Shown piece by piece: positions 47,650 to 57,036 of a stretch of DNA of 64,000 bases. The stretch is from contig JABAQZ010000016.1 in the NCBI GenBank assembly GCA_019187405.1, positions 62,001 to 126,000 on the forward strand, given 5' to 3'. How positions within the stretch are numbered: the first letter of the stretch is position 1; every line of letters starts with the position of its first letter. Below the pieces are notes generated by a model that saw nothing but the letters and a program-made list of their open reading frames with translations, searched no databases and was not told where the DNA came from. A program made the position numbers and the translations under genes. The stretch comes from Ignavibacteria bacterium. GTDB lineage: Bacteria > Bacteroidota > Ignavibacteria > Tepidaquicellales > Tepidaquicellaceae.

Positions 47650-48269
47650 TTCAATGTCTAAGTATTGACATGTTATAATTGAGAGACAGTTTCTACATCT
47701 TACAATCTTCACAAAATTTCATTTAGACCTTCTCATTAATATTATTGAGAAGTCAATCTCTATACTGAAATCCGGAAAATTTCTCTTTTAAGCATCAGCT
47801 TAATCGATTTCATTTCGATTTTACTTTATACAGGTAATTAATATTTACTTTTCTATAGTCTGATATACAAAATAAATTCAACTTAAATTCAAATGCAAAG
47901 AATTTTTCAAAAAGATTATTTTTAATTTCATAAAATGGTTTTGAAAATTTTTTAAGCCGTAATTATGGCAACAATAAATGTTTCAGTGTAATGCAACAAT
48001 TATCATATATTCAAATTAATTTATTATTCAGCGGCAGTAGCATGGTGAAATTTGAAACCTACACATTTTCAAATTTCGTTTGGTTTATTTATTTTCAAAA
48101 CATTAATTTTATCCCAAATATTAGTAAAAAATACTTTTTAAATTAAACTTTTTATTTCTGAAAGGAGGTCAGAGATTTAAAAAGAAATCTAAATGTAAAA
48201 AGGTTTAGTTATTTTTCAAAAAGCGTTAAAATTTACAACAAACAATTTTTTAAATTAAAAACTCAAGCC
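47650..48269. other. Long intergenic region before the CHRD exoprotein gene
   Basis: The 620 bases hold two perfect hairpins without T-tracts: CTTCTCA/TGAGAAG (47729-47752) and GAAATTTGAAA/TTTCAAATTTC (48047-48077). They also hold an isolated perfect Shine-Dalgarno sequence at 48162. No credible ORF or known RNA was found, but this length with ordered hairpins leaves room for a small RNA or a long 5' UTR. Confidence 0.5.
48162..48198 (+). promoter_or_regulatory. Isolated perfect Shine-Dalgarno followed by an ATG-TAA minimal frame
   Basis: AAGGAGGT (48162-48169) is the full complement of the 16S 3' end. The next ATG (48193) is followed at once by TAA. It lies about 100 bases before the real ATG at 48270, where no Shine-Dalgarno exists. 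It could be a ribosome standby or pausing site in the leader. Confidence 0.4.
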
Positions 48270-49292
48270 ATGAAAAATTTAAACAAGCTGTTCACAGTAA
48301 TTTTATTACTTTTGTGTTCGTTATTTCTATCTCAGTCAAATTCTTATGCTCTTGTTTACCCATTTAATCTAAGTCTGTCCGGCTTGCAGGAAGTACCTCC
48401 GAATGCGTCGCCGGCTACAGGTAATATCAGCGGAACTTATGACGATATATCAAAGACAATTTCTTTTAACATAACATTTACGGGTTTTATCGGACTTACT
48501 ACTGCGGCACATTTTCACGGTCCTGCAGCTCCCGGCGTAAACGGACCTGTCTTAATTGGATTAACCGGATTTCCTCTTGGCGTTACAAACGGCGCTTACG
48601 GGAATGCTTTTGTTTTGAATCCTACACAGGAAACTCATCTTTTGGGAGGTCTGGTTTACTGCAATCTGCATTCAAACATTTTCCCCGGCGGAGAAATCAG
48701 AACTCAAATGATTCTCGATGCACCTCTTCCTGTGGAGCTTTCATCATTTTCTTCTGTAATCAACAGAAATAATGTCAAATTAAACTGGTCAACCGCTTCA
48801 GAAATTAATAATTCCGGTTTTGACATTGAAAGGAAAAACACAAACTCAATTGAATGGACAAAAATTGGTAACGTTATTGGAAACGGCACAACCAATGAAG
48901 CAATGAATTATTCATTTTCCGATTTAAAACTTCATTCAGGAACTTATAACTACCGTCTCAAGCAAATAGATTATAACGGCAACTATGAATATTTCAATCT
49001 TTCAAATGAAGTTAACATTGGTACGCCGTCGGGATTTTATGTTTCCCAAAATTATCCGAATCCTTTTAATCCCACTACAAGAATAGATTATGATTTACCA
49101 GAGGACGGATTTGTTAACATAGTATTGTATAATGCTGTCGGTAAAGAAGTTTCCGTAATAACAAATGAATTTAAACCGGCCGGATTTCATACTTTGCAAA
49201 TTAACGGCTCAGAACTTTCAAGCGGTATTTATTTTTACAGGATCACTTCCGGTGATTTTACGGCAACAAAAAAGATGCAGCTAATAAAGTGA
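48270..49292 (+). CDS. CHRD-domain exoprotein with Fn3-like module and T9SS sorting domain
   Basis: This is a 340-residue secreted protein. The CHRD domain (about 30-150) is recognised by LSLSGLQEVPPNASPATGN, AAHFHGPAAPGVNGPV and the end VYCNLHSNIFPGGEIRTQM. In animals CHRD occurs in chordin; in bacteria its role is unknown. The shared Fn3-like module follows (LPVELSSFSSVINRNNVKL) and the T9SS domain closes the protein (VSQNYPNPFNPTTRIDYDL, ending DFTATKKMQLIK). It has a long upstream region and its own terminator, so it is a single-gene unit. Confidence 0.93.
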   Translation: MKNLNKLFTVILLLLCSLFLSQSNSYALVYPFNLSLSGLQEVPPNASPATGNISGTYDDISKTISFNITFTGFIGLTTAAHFHGPAAPGVNGPVLIGLTGFPLGVTNGAYGNAFVLNPTQETHLLGGLVYCNLHSNIFPGGEIRTQMILDAPLPVELSSFSSVINRNNVKLNWSTASEINNSGFDIERKNTNSIEWTKIGNVIGNGTTNEAMNYSFSDLKLHSGTYNYRLKQIDYNGNYEYFNLSNEVNIGTPSGFYVSQNYPNPFNPTTRIDYDLPEDGFVNIVLYNAVGKEVSVITNEFKPAGFHTLQINGSELSSGIYFYRITSGDFTATKKMQLIK

Positions 49293-49311
49293 GATTTATA
49301 TACTGATTTAC

Positions 49312-49346
49312 AAAACCCCGCAACTAATAATATCGCGGGGTTTTTT
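49312..49346 (+). terminator. Terminator of the CHRD gene
   Basis: AAAACCCCGC (49312-49321) pairs with GCGGGGTTTT (49335-49344), and further T follow. It starts 20 bases after the stop. Confidence 0.9.
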
Positions 49347-49560
49347 ATTTTTAAATCAGTGTAATTGTGAAATGCTGAGTATTCCCTAACTATTGCGATG
49401 TATTAACACAATATTGAGTGTATAATCTTCAAGCATAGCCATTTATTCAAACGCCTGTTAAGATAAAATTTAATTAACCGTAAACAATTCAAATTGAAAT
49501 TTCGAATATTGATTTTTATTTTAAATAAAATTATCAATTAAGAAAATAATTTTCTGTAAT

Positions 49561-50106
49561 ATGACAGAAGTGAAATTTGCTGCATTCCTGCGGGGTGTAA
49601 ATGTTACCGGTTACAATACCGTCAAAATGAATGATCTTAAGAAGATTTTAGAGAAATCAGGATTAGTAAACGTGAAGACATTTTTAAACAGCGGGAATGT
49701 CACATTCAATGTTAAAAACCAAACAGCAGAATTTCTTGAATCTGAAATAGAAAAATTATTATTAAAACACTTGAATCTTAAAACTGATGTAATTGTAAGA
49801 GAATTATCAGTACTTCAGGAATACATGAGATTGAATCCTTTCGTTAAGATTAAAATGACTCCCGAAATCAGGCTGTACGTTACTTTTTCCAAAAAAAATA
49901 TACCTACTTCAAAAAAGCATTTAGCAGGTTTGACGGAATTCAATTTTAAAATACTTAAGACATTTGATAAAGATATCTTCAGCTTTATTGATTTATCCGG
50001 TAAAAACGGCACCGTTGTTCTGATGAAATATCTCGAGTTAAATTTCGGGAAAGATATTACTACAAGAAACTGGAATACAATTGTCAGAATTTTAGAAAAA
50101 ACATAA
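49561..50106 (+). CDS. DUF1697 family protein
   Basis: This 181-residue cytoplasmic protein matches the DUF1697 family: FAAFLRGVNVTGYNTVKMNDL at the start, KTFLNSGNVTFN next, and LELNFGKDITTRNWNTIVRIL at the end. The family is widespread in bacteria without an established function. It is single, convergent with the lipase gene 17 bases away. Confidence 0.93.
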   Translation: MTEVKFAAFLRGVNVTGYNTVKMNDLKKILEKSGLVNVKTFLNSGNVTFNVKNQTAEFLESEIEKLLLKHLNLKTDVIVRELSVLQEYMRLNPFVKIKMTPEIRLYVTFSKKNIPTSKKHLAGLTEFNFKILKTFDKDIFSFIDLSGKNGTVVLMKYLELNFGKDITTRNWNTIVRILEKT

Positions 50107-50123
50107 GATGTCTCTCAGATAAT

Positions 50124-52055
50124 TCATGGAATAACCGCATTAATAAAATTTGCCGCGTTGTTTTCGGCTAAAGCCGCATCATAAGCTTCCACAATTTCAT
50201 CTCCGTTTAAATCTGTAGAAAGATATCCCGTAATGAATGAACCCGCATCATTGTCAATTAAGTTAGCGTCAGTGCCGTCAATGACTCTGTCAGAATTAAC
50301 ATCACCGCTGTATAGACACCACCTTCCTGATTTGAAAATCATATTATCACCGTAAGCTTTTGACTGAGAATCGGTAAAATCAAATGAGGCAGTATTGTCT
50401 GCCGAAACAGAAACCGGAACAGAGCTCCAAGTTTCAAGCGCATTTCTATGTAAAAGCTGTATGTAATAATTTCCATTCAATGAAAATGTAAACTGCATTA
50501 CAGCAGAGCCGGTAGAATCCAAAACAACTATTGCGGAATCCGCTTTATTATAAGGAGAAAAATTTTCTCTCAAAAAAATTCTTAATGAATCATTGACATG
50601 ATAATTTCCGTTCCACATTCCTTCAAGAGAAACATAAAGATGCAGTGCTGGCGATGAAATAAATCTGACAAAAAAGCCGTAACTGTTTTGATTCTGATTA
50701 TTGCTGCTGTTGCCTGTAACACGCATCAGATATTTCCCTGATTCTTTAACTGCCATTACACTGTCAGAAGTACCGGAAAAATTTTTTGATTGTATCAAGC
50801 TTCCCGATTCTGAAAGAAGAGCAATCGTGCTAACTCCTGCATTCGATGAATTAACTTTAAAAATAATTTCGCCTGCTAATCCGGTTTCCGTTTTGTAAAA
50901 ATCAGTGTCCGAAACAACGGTATTTGATTTAAGAGTAATGAATCCAGAATAGTTTTTCCCCGCAAAAATTTCATAAGCAAAATCCTTTTTATCGGGTTCA
51001 TCCAATCCTCGAATAAGTGAACGAGTATCGCTTGTCTGCTGTATATGATTTTTATTTGTTCTTATTGTATCAGCCACTCCAAGCGGCGCAGGGTTTTGAT
51101 TTATGTATAACCTTTGATTATTAAATGGTACTGCAAGATCAGTTCCAAGACCAAGATAATTTGAAGTAATCCATGTATAAAAAATATTACCCGGAAGAGC
51201 AAATTCAGGATTATCATTAGAGAGTGTATCAATGCCGGCAATTGTATCGGTTTGGATTCCGTTACAGTTTACATCCTGATTATAATAATTCGACGGAACA
51301 TTAGTTTCAATATTTCCAAACAAATAAGCTCCGTATTGCGAGGATGAAAAAGTAATTTTCATGTCGCGCATGGCTTCACTGTTATTATCAATCGAAACGA
51401 AAGGAATTGATGTTACGTTGGTTCCGAGATGAGGAGTCCCGGTAGTAATTACCTTTGCAACTTTATGACCATTAACAGTATCATAAGGATCAATCCACCA
51501 CTTATGAATGCCGTTTTCTTTTCTCTGAAGATATTCTCTGATTGCAAGACCTCCCATCGAATGTCCAAGCAAGATAACTTTTTTTGCTCCTGTAATTTTC
51601 AAAACGGAATCTATCATGATTTTCAAAGCAAATCCCTGCTTATAAATTGCAGACTGATTGCTCGGGGACTGACTGCTGCCCGGAGTTGAATTATTATAAA
51701 GTAAGATTCTCGGATCAGCTGGATTTCTGTTCCAAAAATTACCAAAATTAATCGCATAGATATCGGACTTTGACATAAGATTGACATTATTCCCGGAAAC
51801 ATCCTTCAAAGGGAATAATACGTCCGGAAGATACTGAGTTGTATCTCCGCCTCTTGCATTGATTACAAAATGCAATACATTCGAATCACTCACACTCCAT
51901 GTACCGGCAAGCTGAGAAATAACAGTATTCCAGGTTGTGTTATCCGAATTAAGACCGTGAACGAATATAACGGGATAAGGAGAATTTGAAGATTGTGATA
52001 TTGCAAGGTTCACCTCAAATAAAAAAAACAATGTTAGAATGATTTTGATTTTCAC
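50124..52055 (-). CDS. Secreted alpha/beta-hydrolase (lipase-like) with dockerin-like C-terminal module
   Basis: This 643-residue protein has a signal peptide (IILTLFFLFEVNLAISQ). An alpha/beta-hydrolase domain (about 25-330) starts with the oxyanion motif YPVIFVHGLNSDNTTWN and has the nucleophile elbow LLGHSMGGLAIREYL (Ser near 165), as in PGAP1-like and triacylglycerol lipases. An all-beta region follows, then the same C-terminal module as in the M14 carboxypeptidase: YYIQLLHRNALETWS, SKAYGDNMIFKSGRWCLYSGD and two dockerin-like loops (GDVNSDRVIDGTD; TDLNGDEIVEAYD). No T9SS domain is present. It probably hydrolyses esters outside the cell. Confidence 0.88.
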   Translation of the reverse strand: MKIKIILTLFFLFEVNLAISQSSNSPYPVIFVHGLNSDNTTWNTVISQLAGTWSVSDSNVLHFVINARGGDTTQYLPDVLFPLKDVSGNNVNLMSKSDIYAINFGNFWNRNPADPRILLYNNSTPGSSQSPSNQSAIYKQGFALKIMIDSVLKITGAKKVILLGHSMGGLAIREYLQRKENGIHKWWIDPYDTVNGHKVAKVITTGTPHLGTNVTSIPFVSIDNNSEAMRDMKITFSSSQYGAYLFGNIETNVPSNYYNQDVNCNGIQTDTIAGIDTLSNDNPEFALPGNIFYTWITSNYLGLGTDLAVPFNNQRLYINQNPAPLGVADTIRTNKNHIQQTSDTRSLIRGLDEPDKKDFAYEIFAGKNYSGFITLKSNTVVSDTDFYKTETGLAGEIIFKVNSSNAGVSTIALLSESGSLIQSKNFSGTSDSVMAVKESGKYLMRVTGNSSNNQNQNSYGFFVRFISSPALHLYVSLEGMWNGNYHVNDSLRIFLRENFSPYNKADSAIVVLDSTGSAVMQFTFSLNGNYYIQLLHRNALETWSSVPVSVSADNTASFDFTDSQSKAYGDNMIFKSGRWCLYSGDVNSDRVIDGTDANLIDNDAGSFITGYLSTDLNGDEIVEAYDAALAENNAANFINAVIP

Positions 52056-52339
52056 ACTCTTTACATTACAATTATAAAATCTACAAGTTTTAATTTTCGC
52101 CTTATTTAATTTTTATGAATCACAATTCAATTTTGATTACAATTTATGCATCACATTTTAATAAACAAATACAATTTCCATAAATTTTATTGATACTCAC
52201 AAAATTTATCGTGCTCTTAGTATTTAATTGTATGAATTGCATATTGTTTATGCATTGATTAAAATGAACTCAGATTAAAGCATTGTTTATTCAGATTACG
52301 ACTAAAATTTCAGAGCTAATTTCCCGTAATATTCATTTA

Positions 52340-53293
52340 GTGAAGTCATTTCAGAAAATATTTTTGACGACTGCGGTAATTTTATTATCCGGATGTCAGA
52401 CATTTCTCGATGTCAGTGATAATCTGCTCAGGAATTTTTCCAAACCGGAACAAGCAAGATTTTATGTTAATGATCCTGTAAAAGACAGCGTAAGTCTTTC
52501 TGTTCTCTGGATCGGACATGCAAGCGCTCTTATTCAGATTTATGACAAAGTCATCATGATTGATCCGCTGCTTACAAATAATGTTGCAGCGGTTCTTAGA
52601 CGCCATTACATTCCTGCAATTAATCTTGAAGCTTTAAAAAAGTGTGACATAATACTCATTTCTCATTCCCACATGGATCATCTTAGTCCGGGTTCGCTCG
52701 ATATACTTGAAGAAAAGTTTCCATCAGCAAACCTTGTATTTCCTGAAGGTGCAGAGGATTACATTCCGGGATATAGTTTTAAACTCAGCAAACTCAAAAT
52801 GGCTGATCTAAGCAATAAATATATCGGAGATTCGGTATCAATAGACGGAGTAAAAATATTCAGCATAAAATCAGTTCATTGGGGCGGCAGATATGGAATT
52901 GACGGCAAACTATGGACAGACAAAGGTCATTGCGCATATATAATAGAGTACAAAGATATGTGCATTTATTACTCAGGCGATTCTTCCTATGACGAAAGCT
53001 TATTTAAATTCATCGGCAGGAATTTTAAAATTGATCTTGCATTGGTTAACATTATATTCTGCGACAGCTGCACTGAATTAAATCAGAGCAAATCTCATCT
53101 TTATCCAATGGGTGCCGTGCAGATTCTTAAGGATACCGGCGCGGAGTATATGATACCTTTGCATTTCGGAACATTTACGAATGTAAATGCTCAAATTAAA
53201 GTTCTAAAAAAAATGATGCACAAAGATGACGAAATGAAAGGTAAAATAAAAATACTGAACTTAGGCGAACAGATAATACTGAAGACAAATTAG
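52340..53293 (+). CDS. Lipoprotein metallo-beta-lactamase-fold hydrolase
   Basis: The MBL fold is shown by LWIGHASALIQIYDKVIMIDP, the zinc motif SHSHMDHLSPGS (HxHxDH), YYSGDSSYDE and a late LHFGTF histidine. The layout resembles NAPE-PLD/UlaG-like hydrolases that cleave phosphodiesters or lactones; the substrate here is unknown. The frame is open from a TTG at 52283, but a GTG at 52340 gives a clean lipoprotein signal (KSFQKIFLTTAVILLSGC), so that start is preferred and the protein is 317 residues, anchored in the envelope. Spacing to the sigma-factor gene is 174 bases. Confidence 0.88.
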   Translation: MKSFQKIFLTTAVILLSGCQTFLDVSDNLLRNFSKPEQARFYVNDPVKDSVSLSVLWIGHASALIQIYDKVIMIDPLLTNNVAAVLRRHYIPAINLEALKKCDIILISHSHMDHLSPGSLDILEEKFPSANLVFPEGAEDYIPGYSFKLSKLKMADLSNKYIGDSVSIDGVKIFSIKSVHWGGRYGIDGKLWTDKGHCAYIIEYKDMCIYYSGDSSYDESLFKFIGRNFKIDLALVNIIFCDSCTELNQSKSHLYPMGAVQILKDTGAEYMIPLHFGTFTNVNAQIKVLKKMMHKDDEMKGKIKILNLGEQIILKTN

Positions 53294-53444
53294 AAGTTTA
53301 TAATTAATCGAAAATTTTAATGATATTTGGATTTAAGATTGTAAATAAATTTCAAGAAAAGAAATTCAAATTTCATCAGTGTTACTGAATTATGACTGCA
53401 TGAGCAATTTAGAATTATAACGATTAGATTAATTCTAAATTCTG

Positions 53445-53452
53445 TATATTTG
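53445..53452 (+). promoter_or_regulatory. -7 box of the sigma-factor operon
   Basis: TATATTTG is an exact TAnnTTTG match and ends 15 bases before the TTG start of the sigma gene, which implies a very short leader. No convincing -33 element was seen. Confidence 0.5.
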
Positions 53453-53467
53453 TTCAAATAATTCTTA

Positions 53468-54037
53468 TTGGGGTCACGAGATTTTGAAAAAATAATTGAA
53501 GAGCACAAACAGATTGTAATTAATATTTGCTACAGATTCACTGCTGATGCAGAAGAGTCCAAAGATCTGGCTCAGGAAGTCTTTATTGAAGTTTATAAAT
53601 CCCTGTCAAAATTCAGAGAGGAATCAAAATTGTCCACTTGGATATACAGAATTGCAGTCAATAAATCTCTTGATGAAATTAAAAAGAAAAACAGAAAAAA
53701 GAGATTTGCAATATTCCGGGAGCTGTTTAACTCTGAAGCAGTTTATGCCAGCGACAAATCAGACCCCCATACAATTCTTGAAGAAAGAGAAAGAAAAGAA
53801 ATGCTGCAAAAATCTCTTGATTCACTTCCCGCAAAGCAAAGGACAGCCTTAACATTAAGTAAGATTGAATCATTTTCCTCAAAGGAAATTTCAAAAATTT
53901 TGAAATGCAGCGTACCGGCTGTTGATATGCTCATCCACCGCGCCAAGCAGAATTTAAAACAAAAATTAATTAAGCAGTATGAAAAGCTTCCTATAGTTTT
54001 AATACCGTTAGTTTTTATTTATAATATCGTCAAATAA
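53468..54037 (+). CDS. ECF-type RNA polymerase sigma factor
   Basis: This 189-residue sigma-70-family factor has region 2 (about 10-75; EDAEESKDLAQEVFIEVYKSL-like core AEESKDLAQEVFIEVYKSL with STWIYRIAVNKSLDEIK) and region 4 (about 115-165; LPAKQRTALTLSKIESFSSK with an HTH in EISKILKCSVPAVDMLIHRA). A hydrophobic tail (LPIVLIPLVFIYNIV) follows, unusual for an ECF factor. The start is TTG at 53468; no ATG lies in a suitable position. Its stop overlaps the start of the next gene by one base. It probably directs transcription of a regulon that may include the following exoprotein genes. Confidence 0.93.
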   Translation: MGSRDFEKIIEEHKQIVINICYRFTADAEESKDLAQEVFIEVYKSLSKFREESKLSTWIYRIAVNKSLDEIKKKNRKKRFAIFRELFNSEAVYASDKSDPHTILEERERKEMLQKSLDSLPAKQRTALTLSKIESFSSKEISKILKCSVPAVDMLIHRAKQNLKQKLIKQYEKLPIVLIPLVFIYNIVK

Positions 54038-54366
54038 TGAAACAGGCAAAAATGAAAAATAACAGAAAGTTTGCGGAATCTGAAGCAGAAAAAACAATTG
54101 AATTATTTTTAAATCAGAAAGAAGATGAAATACAGGCTGATCCTTATTTCACTTCCCGCATTTTATCAATTGTTAAAGAAAATGAAGAGATGTTGTTTAT
54201 GGAAAAATTCAGATTAAACTACATCATCCCGATCACTTTATTTATTATTTTCCTTTTTAACATCTTTACCTTTTTTTATGAAACGAAAACAGACAGTGCG
54301 AATCTGACCGGCAGAGAGGAAATCAGACAATCGATCTTAAATGAATATTCATTAACTGATTATTAA
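54037..54366 (+). CDS. Small single-helix membrane protein, probable anti-sigma factor
   Basis: This 109-residue protein has a soluble N-terminal part (about 1-66; EKTIELFLNQKEDEIQADPYF) and one membrane helix (about 66-85; YIIPITLFIIFLFNIFTFF) with a short outer tail. Its position, overlapping the ECF sigma stop by a base, and its size match the small one-helix anti-sigma proteins of the CnrY kind. No zinc-binding anti-sigma motif is present. The call rests on context and topology. Confidence 0.65.
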   Translation: MKQAKMKNNRKFAESEAEKTIELFLNQKEDEIQADPYFTSRILSIVKENEEMLFMEKFRLNYIIPITLFIIFLFNIFTFFYETKTDSANLTGREEIRQSILNEYSLTDY

Positions 54367-54374
54367 TTATATAA

Positions 54375-54890
54375 ATGTCTGATAGTTTTGTTAAAATTAA
54401 AGTATTTATCTGGGTTGTAATAATTCTTGTTATACTAAACCTTTTGACGCTGGGACTTGTCTGGTTTGGTAAGAGTCCGGGCGACAGAAGACCGCCTCCG
54501 CCGCATCCTCCACATCCGGAGCATGTTGTGGAGTTTTTCAGCAAAGAGCTTGGATGGAATAAAGATCAGACTCAAAGTTTTAAGGAAATCAGCTTAAAAT
54601 TTTTTAATGAATCGGAAAATATCATAGACAGCATAAACGGTTATAGAAAAATTTTGTTTGAAAATGTTTCCAATCAAGAATTAACCGGAATATCTCCTGA
54701 TTCAATTACGCAAAAAATTGGAAATTTACAATCAAGAATTGACAGCTTAAGATTTTATCATTTCAGGGAAATAGAAGCAATCTGCAATTCAACAGAACAA
54801 AAGGAAAAATTTAAGAAATTACTTTTAGAATTCTTTCTTCCAATGCCTTTGCCTGAAAATATAAGATTTGGTCCACCCATGAGAAAGTGA
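54375..54890 (+). CDS. CnrX/Spy-like membrane-anchored periplasmic metal-sensor-like protein
   Basis: This 171-residue protein has an N-terminal membrane anchor (about 8-31), then a proline/histidine-rich segment with H44, H47 and H50 (PPPPHPPHPEH). A long helical domain with the Spy/CpxP/CnrX-type end RFYHFREIEAICNSTEQKEKF follows. In CnrX two N-terminal His, a Glu, and a H-x3-M pair bind Ni or Co; here H129 is followed by Ile four residues on, so the Met is missing. Together with the sigma and small membrane genes it forms a CnrH/Y/X-like trio. The signal could be a metal, misfolded protein or other envelope stress. Confidence 0.8.
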   Translation: MSDSFVKIKVFIWVVIILVILNLLTLGLVWFGKSPGDRRPPPPHPPHPEHVVEFFSKELGWNKDQTQSFKEISLKFFNESENIIDSINGYRKILFENVSNQELTGISPDSITQKIGNLQSRIDSLRFYHFREIEAICNSTEQKEKFKKLLLEFFLPMPLPENIRFGPPMRK

Positions 54891-54991
54891 GTCTGATGCT
54901 AACCATACTTTATTAATGCATGCAGTTTTTATTAACAGCTTAAATAGTTTTTTCGAAGAATATTTTTTAAAAACAATTAAATTATAATATC

Positions 54992-56992
54992 ATGTTTGGA
55001 AATTTCAAAATTGTTATGTTTGTAATTTTTATCCTTCTTTGTTCCGGTAAATCATATTCTCAATGGACTCAGGTTTCTTCAGGAATTAACGGCGGTGATA
55101 TATATTCCATAATAAAAAACGGCAATGATGTATTTGCCGGGACATATCTTTACGGGATTTACAAATCTGCCGATAACGGATCTACTTGGCAGCAGACTTC
55201 ACTCAGCGATAAAACAGTTTATTCGCTTTATCTCAGCGGCAATACTTTTTATGCAGGTACAAATCTTTACGGTTTATATATTTCCAATGATAACGGCGCT
55301 ACATGGAATCAAACTTCCCTGAATTCACAGGTTGTATTTTCAATTACTGGTAATGGTACGAATGTTTATGCGGCAACTTCCCAAGGCGTTTACAGAACAT
55401 CAAACAACGGAGCAAACTGGGTGCAGTCAGGATTGAGTACAAATGAAGTTTACTCGATAGCAGCTAACGGAAGTACTTTATATGCCGGAGTTGACATCGG
55501 ACAAGGAGTATTCATTTCCACAAACGGAGGAACCAACTGGACTCAAAGCTCTCTAAACAATAGAACGATATATTCCCTGTTAGTAAACGGCAGTAATGTT
55601 TATGCAGGGAGCAATAATTACGGATTTTATTATTCGACAAACGGAGGAACTAACTGGACTCAGAATACTTACTTTTTCAATAATGTAATTTTTTCGCTTT
55701 CCATGACGTCAGGAACAATTTATGCCGGTACTTCCTACGGAGTTTTTTCGTCAGTAAATAACGGTGTGACGTGGACTCCTTCCGGATTGGACAGCCAGAT
55801 TGTTCAGTCAGTATTTGCAACCAGCTCGACAATTTTTTCGGGAACAAAGAAAGGTCTTTACAGTTCTACTAACAGCGGGTCTTCATGGACTATCAACCAG
55901 CTGCATAATGTTTCCATATTCTCCCTGGTAAACAACAATGGTACACTTTTTGCCGGAACGGGAGAAAACGGAGTTTTTAAAAGTACTAATGCAGGAAACA
56001 GCTGGACTCAAACCTCATTGAATACATTTACAATACCATCGCTTGCATACAACGGGAATACTATTTATGCAGGTGCTGACAACGGTGTTCACATATCCAC
56101 CAACAACGGATTAAACTGGGTTACAACTTCTCTGACAAGTGAAGTAGTTTATTCCCTTTTAGTAAACGGTAATTTTGTTTTTGCCGGAGGAGGTTACGGC
56201 TTTCATATTTCTACAAACGGCGGGTATAACTGGTCGGGTACTTCTTTTCAGGAAGTATGTCTGACACAAATTCAAAGCGGCAGTACATTTTACAGCGGTA
56301 CTTATAACGGTGTTTTCTATTCAACAAACGGCGCTGCTAACTGGACTCAAACTTCACTGGATAATGAATCCGTAAACTCATTGATAATTAACGGTAATAC
56401 TCTGTTTGCAGGATGCAGTTTCAACGGAGTATATATTTCGACAAACGGAGGCAATAACTGGACTCAGACTTCCCTGAATGATAAAGATGTATTTTCGCTT
56501 ACTTATAACGGGAATTATTATTTCGCCGGAACTTATGGGTACGGAGTTTATATGACCTCAAACAACGGACAAAACTGGATTCAGGTAAGTGATAATCTGG
56601 GTGAACAAAATATTCCTACTATGTTTATTGCAGATGGTTACTTATTTGCCGGGACTCAGGCAAATGCCGTATGGAAAAGAAGTCTTTCAAGCATAATTGG
56701 AATCAATCAAATCAGCAGCATTGTTCCAGACAACTTTTCTCTGAAGCAGAATTATCCAAATCCGTTTAATCCTTCTACAAAAATCCGTTATGATATCAGA
56801 AAATCAGGACATGTAACTTTAACGGTTTTTGATTTATCCGGAAAAGAAATCAGCAAACTTGTAAATGAAAATCAGTCTCCGGGTACTTATGAAGTCTCAT
56901 TTGAAGGAGTTAATCTTGCCAGCGGAGTATATCTTTATAAACTCGAAAGCAGCGGAAAATCTGAAGTAAGAAAAATGACCTTGGTTAAATAA
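54992..56992 (+). CDS. Thirteen-repeat Asp-box propeller exoprotein with T9SS sorting domain
   Basis: This 666-residue protein has a signal peptide (IVMFVIFILLCSGKSYSQ). About 13 repeats of roughly 40 residues follow, each with 'YAGT..GVY.STNGG.NWTQTSL...VYSL', a degenerate Asp box in which Asp is usually replaced by Asn. The T9SS domain closes the protein (LKQNYPNPFNPSTKIRYDI, ending GKSEVRKMTLVK). Repeats are also similar at DNA level (ACAAACGGAGGAAC.AACTGGACTCA recurs), which points to recent expansion. It is 101 bases after the sensor gene and first of four exoprotein genes in a row. Ligand unknown. Confidence 0.9.
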   Translation: MFGNFKIVMFVIFILLCSGKSYSQWTQVSSGINGGDIYSIIKNGNDVFAGTYLYGIYKSADNGSTWQQTSLSDKTVYSLYLSGNTFYAGTNLYGLYISNDNGATWNQTSLNSQVVFSITGNGTNVYAATSQGVYRTSNNGANWVQSGLSTNEVYSIAANGSTLYAGVDIGQGVFISTNGGTNWTQSSLNNRTIYSLLVNGSNVYAGSNNYGFYYSTNGGTNWTQNTYFFNNVIFSLSMTSGTIYAGTSYGVFSSVNNGVTWTPSGLDSQIVQSVFATSSTIFSGTKKGLYSSTNSGSSWTINQLHNVSIFSLVNNNGTLFAGTGENGVFKSTNAGNSWTQTSLNTFTIPSLAYNGNTIYAGADNGVHISTNNGLNWVTTSLTSEVVYSLLVNGNFVFAGGGYGFHISTNGGYNWSGTSFQEVCLTQIQSGSTFYSGTYNGVFYSTNGAANWTQTSLDNESVNSLIINGNTLFAGCSFNGVYISTNGGNNWTQTSLNDKDVFSLTYNGNYYFAGTYGYGVYMTSNNGQNWIQVSDNLGEQNIPTMFIADGYLFAGTQANAVWKRSLSSIIGINQISSIVPDNFSLKQNYPNPFNPSTKIRYDIRKSGHVTLTVFDLSGKEISKLVNENQSPGTYEVSFEGVNLASGVYLYKLESSGKSEVRKMTLVK

Positions 56993-57036
56993 CAAAGTAA
57001 ATTCAATATTTATAATTTAATTTTAATTTTAATATT

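Noticed and set aside
54992-56992. Repeats considered as a CRISPR-like or tandem-repeat array
   Set aside because: The repeats are in frame, about 120 bases long and encode Asp-box propeller units with a signal peptide and sorting domain, so they are protein repeats.
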